NCBI GenBank assembly: GCA_947650285.1
Contig: CANTFL010000470.1
Span: forward strand, 1-64,000
Origin: Hyaloperonospora brassicae
Lineage: Eukaryota; Oomycota; Peronosporomycetes; Peronosporales; Peronosporaceae
Direction: 5' to 3'
Length of the DNA: 64,000 nt
The position numbers were made by a program, and so were the translations under genes. Below, piece by piece: positions 34,117 to 45,035 of this stretch; positions within the stretch are counted from its first letter, which is position 1; each line of letters starts with the position of its first letter. Below the pieces are notes generated by a model that worked only from the letters and a program-made list of their open reading frames with translations, was not told where the DNA came from and made no database searches.

Positions 34117-36569
34117 TCAGGCGAGAGCAACGCCCACGTTCTGGACCTTTTCGTTCATCTCGGACACCAATGCCTCTAGCAACAGAGTAGCTTTCGAGCG
34201 GTCGCGCATCAAGCGAACTGCCGCAGCGAGCTTCAGCTGGACCTCACGCAAGTCTTCGAGGGCTGATGCTGGCGTAACCATGGCGCCTGATGCGGCTATG
34301 ATTCTGCGTAATTGCTCGCAAACCTCTCCGCTGGTAGGTCTTTCGCTAGGATCAATCGATGTCATGCGCAAGACCAAATCAATCTCCATCGGAAAGTGCT
34401 GTCGAGGCTTCTGAGGCACAACGCCGTGGCGCACACCAGTCAGAACCTGCGAACGCTCCATCACCGTGCTGAAAGGGCAACACAGTTCGAGCAAGATCAC
34501 GCCCAGTGCAAAAATGTCCGACTTGATCGAGTACTTAGCGCCTTTCATACGAGTTGCAGCATTCTTCAGTGCATTGCTGCTGCTCGAGGCGGTACCCCAA
34601 CTGCTCGGGTGATGCATATGTAAACGTGCCGAGAGCTGTCGTATGGTCACCATCACTGAGCCCTGACTCCCGTAGAAACTCACGAGGGGATACAACGCCG
34701 TCCGTCGTGCTGTCTGCGTAAACCGACTTGGAAAGACCGAAATCGCCAATCTTTGCAACATCGCCGTGGATGAAGATATTGTCCGGCTTCAGGTCACGGT
34801 GGATCACACCATACGAATGCATGTGAGCAACGCCCTGGACCGCACCGAGAAACAACTTGAGCCCCTCTAGGTGTATTTCGGGCGCGTCAGACCACAACAA
34901 ACGCTTCTCAAGGGACGAACGAAGCCACGCCCCTAGGTTTGACTGCGTTTCTTCGCGAAACTGCAAACGGTCTTGCTGCGGCGTCTCCGGCTGGTGTAAA
35001 ATGCGATAAAGTGGCTCGTGGCTATCACGGATGGTCCGGGACGAAGCGACTGAGTCCACTGCTGTGCCACACAACTCCATCTGGATGTACAAGATCACCT
35101 GCGACTTCATGCCAATCGGCTCTGCAGCAAAAGGAGTAGCAGCAGCAGAAGCCAGCTTTACCTCGTTCTGCAGTTCACCCAGCTGACCAAAAGACGCCTC
35201 GTCCTCAAAGCTTAAGCCCACCGAGCCGCTGTCATAACTCTCGTCTTCGAACGTGAACCCAGGAGTCGAGCGCTCGTCACAACTGAGCGAACTACTCACC
35301 GAATAGTCGAGCGAGAACGAGTGATCCGCAGACTCGATGCCGCTCGCGCGCATCTCGGCTTCTTCGTCCAGCATTTCTAGTTGCTGACAGCGAAGGTCCT
35401 GTGAGCTGCAGTCACTCTCCAGCAACGAAGCGGTGGACCCGCGGACACTTCCCATCGACGAAGTGACGTGGGGAGCGTATGCATGCACTTCTGTCCAAGC
35501 TGTGTGGTAGCGAACCACATTCGAATGCGGAGCCATGGACGCCATCAAACGGACTTCACGCAACGCTTGGCTTTCTGCGCGCTTCGCATCGAGTTCGGTG
35601 GCGCGGGGAAGGACCACCTCTTTGATCGCGTAGTAGCATCCGTCCACCTTACTGCGCACCTTGTAGACAGAGCCTTGACCTCCTGCACCTAAAGACCCCA
35701 TAACCTCAAAGTCCTGCTCAAAGCGCGAACCCAACGTGCGCGAGTCCGCCTGAGGTACAGACATGCGACCAGCTGTCACTACTGACGTCGAGGCTTTGGC
35801 TTTCAGCTGCGACTGCGTTGCCGACACAGCATCGAGCATCATATCCGATCGCTCCATTGATACAACCGGCTGCTTTTCCCCGTTTCGTGCATCCGCTCGT
35901 GCCAGATCCACCTGCAAGCACGGACGTCTCGAGCTTCAACGACTCTACAAACGCTGCACGCTTCTTCTGTTCCTGTTGCTGCTGCTGCAGCTGCTGCTGC
36001 TGCCTCTTCTTCTCTTCCTGTCTCTTCTCTTTCTGCTGCTCTACCGACTCTTGCGGTGCATCTTGCTGCGTCATAAAGAACGGTAACAGACGCGTGCATT
36101 GCCACTCTGTCGGCTGCGCTCGAGGCGTAAAGAGTGCAGACGGATAGAACGACGACAGCGACGACAGCGACGATAGCGCCGCACTGCTTTGGGTGCGACT
36201 CGGAGCTCGACGGGTGGGTACGACGGGCACTGGGCACGCCACGGGCTCGACGTCCACACTTTGTGCCGCCCCTTCACAATCCGTCACGTCGCTGCCTGTC
36301 TGGAAGTATCCGATGAACGGGTTCGTCTTGTCCACAGACGTCCCGCGCTTCCTCAACTGCCCATCAGCCCGCGGCGCTGCAATCATCACGAGACCCCCTG
36401 TCTTGTCGTCGCGGCTGCTCCATGGACCAGTGCTGCCTCTCTCCTCGTGGCCCAGAGAGCTCGGCGACGACAGTCGGTCACTAATGTGAGCGGCTGTGGC
36501 TGCGCGTCGGACGTTCGGGAGCGCATTGACGCCGTTCTTGGCAAGGCCAAAGGCAAAGGTACTGGACAT
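34117..36569 (-). CDS. eIF2-alpha-type protein kinase with two frame breaks
   Basis: Three overlapping minus frames (36569-35718, 35917-34535, 34761-34117) together give a Ser/Thr kinase. The N-terminal part is low-complexity with a Gln-rich stretch (about 35960-36010). The kinase domain has LGAGGQGSVYKV, the YAIKEV lysine, a long acidic insert, LYIQMELCG, HRDLKPDN (about 34785-34807), DFGLSKS, YASPEQL, and in the last frame YSIKSDIFALGVILLEL. A split kinase domain with a large insert and YIQME is typical of eIF2-alpha kinases (PEK/GCN2/HRI group), which phosphorylate eIF2-alpha under stress. The frame shifts near 35930 and again near 34590 beside a CAG run. Neither position leaves room for a normal intron, so they are sequence errors or true lesions. 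The N-terminal start is uncertain. Confidence 0.75.
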
Positions 36570-39500
36570 GGGCGTCGAGAGGGCACGTTAAGCGGGACCG
36601 TCAGTCGATCCGGACGGGGACTTGGCAGGTCCAGCCAGGAGCGCGCTGAGGTCGGGTCGTCCTGCAGCTCGTCCAGTGCTTCGAGCGAGCGAGCGAGCGC
36701 CGTGGACGGCAGACAGGGGACGGACTTGACGCGGCGCTTGCAAATGGTCAAGTGAGGACCGACTTGTGCGAGTCGTTCGGGTTGGGTCCAGCACCGCCTC
36801 TTTGAACACATTTCGTCCGTTATATCGGTATGGGGAGGGGTGCGTGGTGCACACCATTAAGGACACGGTCGGCGTGCGAGGATCCCGGCATCGACGATGA
36901 TAGGCTGAAATGCAGCTCAGCCACCGAAACGGTCGACGGACTCGTCTTTGCCTCGAGCTTCAACTCGAGTGGAAAACTGATTACTGTAAATGGTCGCGCA
37001 AATCCACCAACGCGCGTTTTTTTACGCAGCTTCACGTACGACGTGAGAGGCCAATAGGCTCTTGGACTTGCAGCAGACTCAAGATGCTGCTGCAGGTGCA
37101 CGTGAGGCTGTGGATATGGATGTTGAGTGTACGGGAATGTGGCGTCAACTGAATCGGAGCACCCAACAGAGTGGCTATTGGGGTACTACAGCGAGGCACT
37201 GGACACAAGTTGCGAACGTGACGTTGTTCTGTTGCTTAGTCCTTCGCTTTGGCTTGGACAGAGAAACTGTATCTGATCATTGAAGTTATGCAAGCGACAC
37301 GTCCTTGAAGTTGTTCTTGAATATTTAGACGCACACTCACTCACACTCGCACAAACAGATAGAAACAATCTCTAACGTCTGAAGATACGCAAATATACTG
37401 ACACTGCAATGTCGCGGTCAACCGGCCGCCTACTTTGAGCCACGACAATAGGCGACAGTGCGTCGGCTTTCTTCAGGTCGTGCAGCTGCAGCTCTGGATA
37501 TCATTTTCCGGCTTTACATGCGCATGTACGAAGGTGATTCTCAAGGTGCACCATCTGAAAATGAAGCTGTCGAACAATCTGTTCATTTGCCTTTTGCCCA
37601 GCACGTTATTGCTGACGTCGTATCAACACAGGTACTCACTTATCAGCACATTGCATCTTCCTCACATGTCGGCAACGTCACAGTATCGGTGTCGCATCAA
37701 AGTGTGTCCGTGCAAGCGTTAGTCTCGCATCGACCTGAGTATCACCCTTTTACACTTCGATCCTGTATCTCGAGAAAAGAAGCTGCCACGCCTTACAGCT
37801 ACCCAACGTGCTAGATATGCGGCCTGTACTTGCATTTGAGTGCTTTGGTATCGACTTGTTCGCTAGAGCGGCCATCGACTCTACGCTGCTGTCACGGTCA
37901 CCGCAACAGTCTGCCGATCAGTAGACGAGCAAAGATACGTCCAGTATCAAGGCCGAACCAGCCGAACGGCATCAACTTAGCTACGACAGTTTGCGATTTG
38001 CCAACTGATGTTCCGAAACACGCAGCACGTTGTCGTATTCGACACGCGACATTGACTCACACAAGTCTTTGCACGTAATGTTCTTTGCATTCCACCGGGC
38101 AACATGTCAAGTAGGACGCACTGACGCGATTCGACGGTTCGGCAAGTGCCTCATATTCGCAGAGTTGCCGGTCCATGGACGACGACGTGCAGTGATGAAG
38201 AGAGTCGAGATAGATCAGCATCGCCGCAGCTCGCCACCACGTCGCTCTGTCCTCAGCACTACTGCACATGCACTCAAAGTAACGGACCCAGGACCGCTTG
38301 CGCATATTCGTCCACATGGTGCAGCTTCTTCTCATACGGACGCACGTCCAGGTCTCTACTGTCCTCAATCAAGAGCTGATAGCATAGCTGCAATCCGTGC
38401 CGCCTTCTCTCCGGACGCGCCCGTCGAAGCAGCTGTTTCCAATGCCCCGCATGCCTCTTATCGTGCACTATCTGCAGTGCTAGGGGCCGTACGAATGCAG
38501 TGTCACAACCTCTTTCATCATCTGATTAGTTTGTGATGAGAGGCAATGGGCACGAGTGAAAGCTGCATGTGTAGTGAGTGTCTCGACGAGGACAGCGCTG
38601 TGGTGAGTGCAACGACAGGCATTTGCTAGTTCGCCAGAAAGTCGTTTGCTACATCTTCTGACTGTTGCACCGCTCGAGGCGACACGCCTCAGGTGGCAGC
38701 TGCGACTCGTTATCGTCTAGTCGCTGCCGGTGATAAAAACATTGGCGTCGTTGCGTTCGATGCGAATGACAGCGGATAGGATGGAGTCCGTGCGACCGAA
38801 GAGTACAAGTGGCGTCTGGCCGGAATTGGATCGACCATTAGCATGAGTTCCCTGCGATGAGGATCGACGTGCAAGCGATCGTAGTCAACCCATGATGTTC
38901 GTTGCTGGACACCTGTTCATGTCGCCAGCGCCAGTTTTGCGTTTACCCTCACGATGCGTTGATCACGTCTTCTCGACCACGCACAGGCTCACTACACACG
39001 ACTTGCAACGCTTGTCACCACTACAAAGGCGTCACGGACCACTAGTCGTGGGGAGTTCCTCGCAGTGTGTGTATGCGCGTTTCCATTGTCGTAACTTGGC
39101 AACAAGAGATCGAATTTAAGTTCGTGCGGGTCGCGCTTGTGACTTGCTGGGCACACGATCGCAGGTACAAGAGCTTTAGTCACCGAGCGTCGGGCACATG
39201 CACTACAGAGGACGATTACAAGGACAACGGTCCCCTTTTTATGACAACAAGGTCGACAATGCGACCGACACCGTTGGCACCGTGAACATAAGCGAGCCGA
39301 GTCATGCGCTACTGACTGTCTGTCAAAGCGCCGCAGTTCACATCGAATAACAAGGCCACCCACGTCGCCCGAAGCGGCGAACACGTCGGTTGGTCGAACG
39401 GCGAAACCACAGGGCGAAGAAACTGCAGGTTGACCCCCTCAAGCGCTTATTCACAGCACTTCGACAGCACACAGGGGTGTTCGAGCGCAGAAAGCCGCCG

Positions 39501-39890
39501 ACCTCACCCCTCGTGGCCGACATTTCCGACCGTTTGGATGCCAACGTCCTTACTTTCAAGACCGCTCATGCTCCTTTGTACGCACGTAAAAGGGATCCGC
39601 TACCAACCGACTGGTCGTTCTTCTTCCTCGGCAATCGGTGCACTTCAGCTCGGAGGGATTTGTCAAACACGACCATCCTGACGGACGCACGCCTGCAAGA
39701 CCCGCGTGTACCACACCAGATGCTCCCACTCGGGGCTACAGCATAGATGCGTAGGATTAAGTACCCATCAGATGGGATCATCTGGTGTGGTGCACGCGGA
39801 TGATGAACCCAAACCGATCATGTCGAGGGGTTGTTGCACTCGCGGATATCCCCTCCCCTGCAACGCACGCCCAGACACGTGGCAGCTCGC
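36570..39890. other. Intergenic region with possible decayed coding sequence
   Basis: No gene is supported. The first 250 bp contains the presumed promoter of the kinase gene. Plus-strand ORFs at 37458-37814 (118 residues), 38030-38536 (168 residues) and 39390-39746 (118 residues) have GC-rich, gene-like composition, but I recognise no domain and they are broken by stops. They may be remains of one or more old genes. Confidence 0.4.
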
Positions 39891-39891
39891 A

Positions 39892-39898
39892 TCACTCC
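39892..39898 (+). promoter_or_regulatory. Initiator-like element before AIP1
   Basis: TCACTCC fits YCAYTYY and lies 33 bp before the ATG at 39931. No clear FPR box follows, so support is modest. Confidence 0.4.
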
Positions 39899-39930
39899 GC
39901 ACTCCCTCATCTTCTCCTTCTCGTTGAGCG

Positions 39931-41905
39931 ATGGATACACCGACAAACCCTACGGAAAAGGTGCCTCCGCCAGCTCTCAAGGTACGTCCTCCCTCCTCCA
40001 TCTCCTCACCCCTCTATTGGTCTATATGCAGCTACTTCCTTCAATATTGAATATCGAATGCCACTCGATGGAGACTAATTCAGTGCATTATCGATGCTCG
40101 ACTTCCGTTTCTATCAGGCGACCGTTGGGCCGAACCCAACGACCACTCGCGGCGCTCCGAGTGTTTTGGGCGTCCACCCCAAAGAGCCCAAACTTATCTA
40201 CTGCAGTGGGAAGCTCGTGATTGTGCGGCACCTGGAGGACCCGACCGATACGTTCGTGTACAAGGGCCACAACGAGCCAACGACCGTGGCCAAGTTCTCG
40301 CCGAATGGCTATTGGGTCGCGTCCGGTGACGTGTCGGGCAAAGTGCGTGTGTGGTCGTACGACAATCCCGAGCACACGCTCAAGTTGGAAGTCCCGGTCT
40401 TTGCTGGCGAAATCAAAGACTTGTCATGGGACCCTGAGAGCAAGCGGATCGTTGCCGTGGGTGACGGACGTGGTTTCATGGCACGGGTGTTCACGTACGA
40501 TACGGGCAATAGCATTGGCGAGATTGTGGGTCACCAGAAGCGGATTCTGAGCGTGGATTACCGTCCGACGCGTCCTTTTCGCATCATGACGGCAAGTGAG
40601 GACTTTAACGTGTGCGTGTACGAAGGCCCTCCGTTCAAGTTCAAGCAGAACAACAATAACCTGCACGCCAACTTTGTCAATTGCGTGCGCTTCTCGCCGA
40701 ATGGCGAGTTTGCAGTCAGCGTTGGCTCGGACAAGCTCATGTGCTTGTACGATGGCAGCAGCGGCGAGCTGGTGGACAAGTTCCCAGCGGCACACCAGGC
40801 GTCCATCTACTCTGTGTGCTGGAGCCCGGATGGCACACAGCTGCTGACGTCGTCGGCGGATAAGACGGTGCTGCTCTGGGATGTTGTGTCCCGCAGTGTC
40901 GTGACAAAGTTCACGTTTGGTGGCTCGAAGCCACAGGTGAAAGACATGCAAGTGGCGGTCGCCTGGTGTCAGAACCATCTGATCTCGCTCAGTCTCTCGG
41001 GTGACCTGAACTTCCTGGACCTGGACAGCCCGTCGCAGCCGAAACAAGTCGTGCAGGGTCACCAGGTGAGTATCCTGTCGCTCGCAACAGAGCCATCGCA
41101 GCAGCGCATCCTTACGGGCAGCTACGACGGCGTTGTTTGCTCGTGGACGTCAAAGACTGCCACGACTCTAGTAGGCGCCCACCATACTGCAAAGATCACG
41201 GGCATATCCGCCACGTCGAGCCAAATTGCTAGCTCAGGGTGGGACGACCAGCTGCGTTTTGCCAACGGAATGGAGTACGTCGCCGCTGAGGCACTGAACG
41301 CGCAGCCGAATGGCGTGGCGCTCACGGAGTCTGGTCTTGCTGTGGTCAGCACGGGCAAGGGCGTGAAGCTTTTGCGCGACCACAAGTTGGTGTTTGAGAC
41401 GCCAACGTTCTCGTGGACGCCCACTTGCGTGGCGATCTCGCCGTCAGAAGACCTTGTGGCAGTTGGATCACAAGAGGACATGAAGATTCACTTGTTTGAC
41501 GTGGTGAATGGTTCGTCACTTGTCGAAAGCGGTGAGATTGTCGGACACCTGGGTGCCCTGACGTCCGTGTCGTTTTCGCCAGATGGCTCGCTGCTCGCTG
41601 CGGGTGACACTTACCGTGAAGTGCGCGTGTGGGACGTCGCGTCTCGTTCAGCCAAGGTGCAGGGCATGTGGGTCTATCACTCGACGCGCGTGACGAGCGT
41701 GGCTTGGGCCCCGAGCGGCGACTTTGTGGCCAGTGGCTCACTGGACGAGCGCATCTACATTTGGGACGTGAACAGCCCCATGAAGAAGCGCGTGTTCGAC
41801 TTTTCGCACAAGGACGGCGTCACGGGTGTGGGTTTCGTGTCCGAGACGGAGCTCGTGTCGGTTGGCAATGACGCTTGTGTCAACCATTGGGACTTGTCCG
41901 CTTGA
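39931..41905 (+). CDS. AIP1: Actin-interacting protein 1 (AIP1/WDR1), two exons
   Basis: Exon 1 is 39931-39981 and exon 2 is 40118-41905, with a 136-bp GT-AG intron (GTACGT...TATCAG), giving 612 residues, the usual AIP1 length. The spliced start reads PPPALK-ATVGPNPTTTRGAPSVLG, matching the conserved PTTxRG...LG start of the family. WD repeats fill the protein, for example KVRVWSYDNPEHTLKLEV, VLLWDVVSRSVVTKF, EVRVWDVASRSAKV and RIYIWDVNSPMKKRV, forming the two beta-propellers known for AIP1. AIP1 works with cofilin to disassemble actin filaments in the cytoplasm. Starting at the ORF ATG 40094 instead would add eight intronic residues and lose exon 1. Confidence 0.92.
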
Positions 41906-42161
41906 GGGTCGAGCAGTGCAAGTGGTGTATTCCCATGACGATACTGCTATCGATGGCCAATGTACACGGGTGTCATGAAGAGACGATAGGTGTGTGTCGA
42001 CGGTACCCATTGAGGCGCAGAGGAGCGTTTGAGGCATTAGCGTTCGAAAAGTATACCGCGTACTGTAAACGGAACGAATAAATGGAAGTAACTTTCGAGT
42101 GGACTGGGCTACAGATCTGACGATCAGCTGGATAATCGATATCGGATGGTTGGCGAATCAG

Positions 42162-42692
42162 ATGGACAACGCTATTATAGAGGAGCCACACCCTATCAAA
42201 AGAATGGACGCAGTAGATTCAACGTCCTGCCGCGACGACCAGCAGCTCCTGGATCAAGCAGCGCAGACGTCGGTCACCACTCGGTTTGCATGTAAAAAGT
42301 GCCGCTGTGTTCTGTTCACAAGTGACCGTCTGATGCCGCACGAGCCGGAGCAGCATCAGATCTCGACGCGTCGAAAGCTCAAAGACCTCCGACACCACAT
42401 TGGCAGCCACGTCGACTGCTCGTCGTATTTCCTCGAGGAGACACTGCCGTGGATGGACGAAGTGCTGCTGGCCGAGGGCAAGATCCACTGCCCTAACGTC
42501 AAGTGTCAGTCGCGACTCGGAGGGCTGCAGTGGTCAGGCTCTCAGTGCTCGTGTGGTACGTGGATCACGCCCAGCATTAAGATTACCAAGAGCCGAGTGG
42601 ACCAAATCGTCGAGCAGTGCAATGCCAGTATCGTGACGGGCACAATGCTACGGGACACTTCAGAGGTGGGTGCAGTCGAGTCTAGTCCGTGA
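42162..42692 (+). CDS. YVH1/DUSP12-type zinc-binding protein without phosphatase domain
   Basis: The protein (176 residues from ATG 42162, or 162 from ATG 42204) matches the C-terminal zinc-binding domain of YVH1/DUSP12: FACKKCRCVLF, then DCSSYFLEE, WMDEVLLAEGKIHCPNVKCQSRLGGLQW, and SQCSCGTWITPSIKITKSRVD. The CxxC, single Cys, CPxxxC and CSC groups are the zinc ligands. In yeast and humans this domain drives YVH1 binding to pre-60S ribosomes, where it releases Mrt4. The usual N-terminal dual-specificity phosphatase domain is not present here or in the 256 bp between AIP1 and this gene. I chose an ATG over the GTG at 42099. It may be a natural stand-alone form or a truncated gene. Confidence 0.8.
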   Translation: MDNAIIEEPHPIKRMDAVDSTSCRDDQQLLDQAAQTSVTTRFACKKCRCVLFTSDRLMPHEPEQHQISTRRKLKDLRHHIGSHVDCSSYFLEETLPWMDEVLLAEGKIHCPNVKCQSRLGGLQWSGSQCSCGTWITPSIKITKSRVDQIVEQCNASIVTGTMLRDTSEVGAVESSP

Positions 42693-42809
42693 CGCAAGAT
42701 CGAAGTGATGGTGAGGCTCTATCGTGTGATAGCGATAGCTGTTGACTTGCATCCCATGAGCACAATCGTGTGAGTGGGATGTTGTTCAGGTGAACCGAGA
42801 TAACAAATA

Positions 42810-44688
42810 CAGTCGTCCCTCCACATAAGAACCTCTATAGAGGGTTAAATTCCTGTTTTAGGAACTTCGGGTCCCGTACCAAGCTGCGTCACTTGCTTTT
42901 TGTATGCTGACTCTATATGAGAGACTTAAGAAATAGGGAACTAAAACAACGCGCACCAACCACCAGTTCCCCTCTATATTGGACTTGCCACAGTCTCGCA
43001 TTGCCTGCCACTTTGCACATTTGCTTCCGTTCCACCTTAAACGTGTCGTCAAAGCGAACGGTTCTGACGATGGAGCAAAATCGGCAGGTGCAGGTGCACA
43101 TCACACGCACACCAGGCATAAAACTATTCCAAATACAAGACTGGGTCAGGGAGAAGCTCGGCCTTCGGATCTCCACAACGGCAGCAGAACGGATTCGTCA
43201 GGCACCAGCCAACACGTTCCTTGACACGAGCAGGAAGCGCAATCGGAAGGTGCTTTTTCAGCGTTTGAGACTGCGTTCTTCACATCCTATCGTCTCAATG
43301 ACGGTAAAGCGAATATCACAGACGATCTCCTGCTAGAAAAAGGTCGCTCAATCAGAGCCGCTTAAGGGATAAGCGAGAACGACCTGAGGCTTTCGAATGG
43401 GTGGCTGCACAAATTTAAGACTCGACACGGCATCTAGCAGCATGTGCTTCATGGAGATGCAGACTCAGTTGATCGCGCTCAAATCGCAATGAATAAAATG
43501 GAGATCAAAGAGCTGATTGGACAATATTCACCACGAGGTGTGTTCAATGTTGACGAATCAGCTCACTTTTATCGCCTACCTCCAAACAGGACACTATCAA
43601 CGGTCAAGCGCAACGGGAAGAAGTCAGAGAAGGATCGTATCGCAGTCGCAATGTGCTGCAACACGACCGGGACCGAGAAGATGGATCTCGTTGTCATAGG
43701 CAAGTCGAAGCAACCAAGAGCATTTCGCAAAGCCACTACCAAGCAAATGAGGTTTTTGTATTTCAACAACCAGACTGCGTGGCAAAACAGGTCAACGTTT
43801 GCTGAGTGGCTCCGGCATTTCGATGCCAAGATGCACGGGAGGCGAGTGCTTCTCCTGCTGGACGACGCGTCGTGTCACTTTGGCGCCGCTGAATGCTACA
43901 ATGTCAAGCTGGCATTCCTGCCGCCAAATATGACACAACACTTGCAACCGCTCGACGCAGGTAAGTTTGAATGGATGTTCACTTGGCCAGAAATTTCTCA
44001 CGTGTTGTTTTCTGATAGGAATTATACGGGCATTTAAAGCGCGGTATCGATAGAAATTTGTTCGATGGTTTCTGGATGCAATCCACACCAGAACCGACCG
44101 GAAGTTAAGTATCCTGGAGGCTGTGCGCTTCGCTATATCAAGCTGGGAGGAGGAACCCGAGCAAGTGATTTGCAATTGCTGGAGAAAGTGTGCGATCGTG
44201 GGGGCGGTAACGTTCCGATCTCACCCAACTGCGCGACTACAAAAAAAACGCGTCGATGAATCTGTTAAGGACGAGATGACCAAGCTCATGGAAGGTTTGA
44301 CTTTCAGCATCAGTGTCGTCGATTACATCGGTGCGGATGACGACGAGCCAATCGAGTGCGACTCAGACATGATAGAGCATGAGGCGATTGGGAATGACAA
44401 TGATGGTGACAGTGCCGATGATGTGTCGATTGGCCCATCCGAGGTTCTAGACTGTTGTCTCCGTCTGTCATCATTTCTTTGGCTACAGCATGACAGTGAA
44501 GAATTGACAAAGAAGCTGGCAAGTATCACCGAGAACGTTAGACAGCAGTGCTCGAAGCGAAAGACTTAGTGTACCATGGATGCATTTCTTAGTATGGGTT
44601 CAGATTGACCCTCCATATAAGAGCGTTTTATATAAGGAACGAGGCAAAAACGCCACACATTTTGGTCCGCTATATGGAGGGACGACTG
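42810..44688 (+). mobile_element. Pogo/Tigger-like DNA transposon 1
   Basis: The element is 1879 bp and flanked by TA (42808-42809 and 44689-44690), the target duplication of the Tc1/mariner superfamily. Left end CAGTCGTCCCTCCA and right end TGGAGGGACGACTG are perfect inverted repeats of 14 bp, extending imperfectly further in. It carries one broken DDE transposase gene in the plus direction. It lies about 110 bp from the left end of transposon 2, whose ends also start CAGTC. Confidence 0.9.
43070..44569 (+). pseudogene. Pogo/Tigger-like transposase, inactivated
   Basis: From ATG 43070 the frame gives a helix-turn-helix-like N-terminus and then shifts near 43310. The next frame reads NDLRLSNGWLHKFKTRHGI, the CENP-B-type DNA-binding segment, but has stops near 43368 and 43437. 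From 43444 the DDE_1 domain is open: GVFNVDESAHFYRLPP, DRIAVAMCCNTTG, VIGKSKQPRAF, LLLLDDASCHFG and FLPPNMTQHLQPLDAG. A short GT-AG intron (about 43961-44020) follows, then IIRAFKARYR, one in-frame stop and a long acidic C-terminal tail. At least three stops and a frameshift show it is dead; the two catalytic Asp motifs are still present. Confidence 0.85.
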
Positions 44689-45035
44689 TAGAGCCTTGCA
44701 CGGAATAGACCTCTGCAACCGTTTCGTTCGCTATCTCACGAATACGGTAACAGACAACCTTGATCTTCGTCTACATTTGTCGGCTCAACAATACATTACA
44801 GTCTTCCCTCTGCTAAGTTATCCCCGGCTACGGAATAACCTCCGGTAAGTTATAGGATTCGGTCTCCACCGACCTCGTTCTATGGTGACTACGGAATGAG
44901 TTATACGGAATAGCCTGAGGGCCAGATACAACTTATCAGAGGGAATATTTTTGTCCGCCGTGAGCAGAAATATTGTACGCAGAACCTTTTTTTTTGTTAT
45001 TCACTGCAAGAAAGGAGTGGAAAGAGGAGAGGAAA

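Noticed and set aside
37458..38536. Possible gene from ORFs of 118 and 168 residues
   Set aside because: No recognised motif, frames interrupted by stops, and no consistent splice plan could be seen; recorded only as possible decayed coding DNA.
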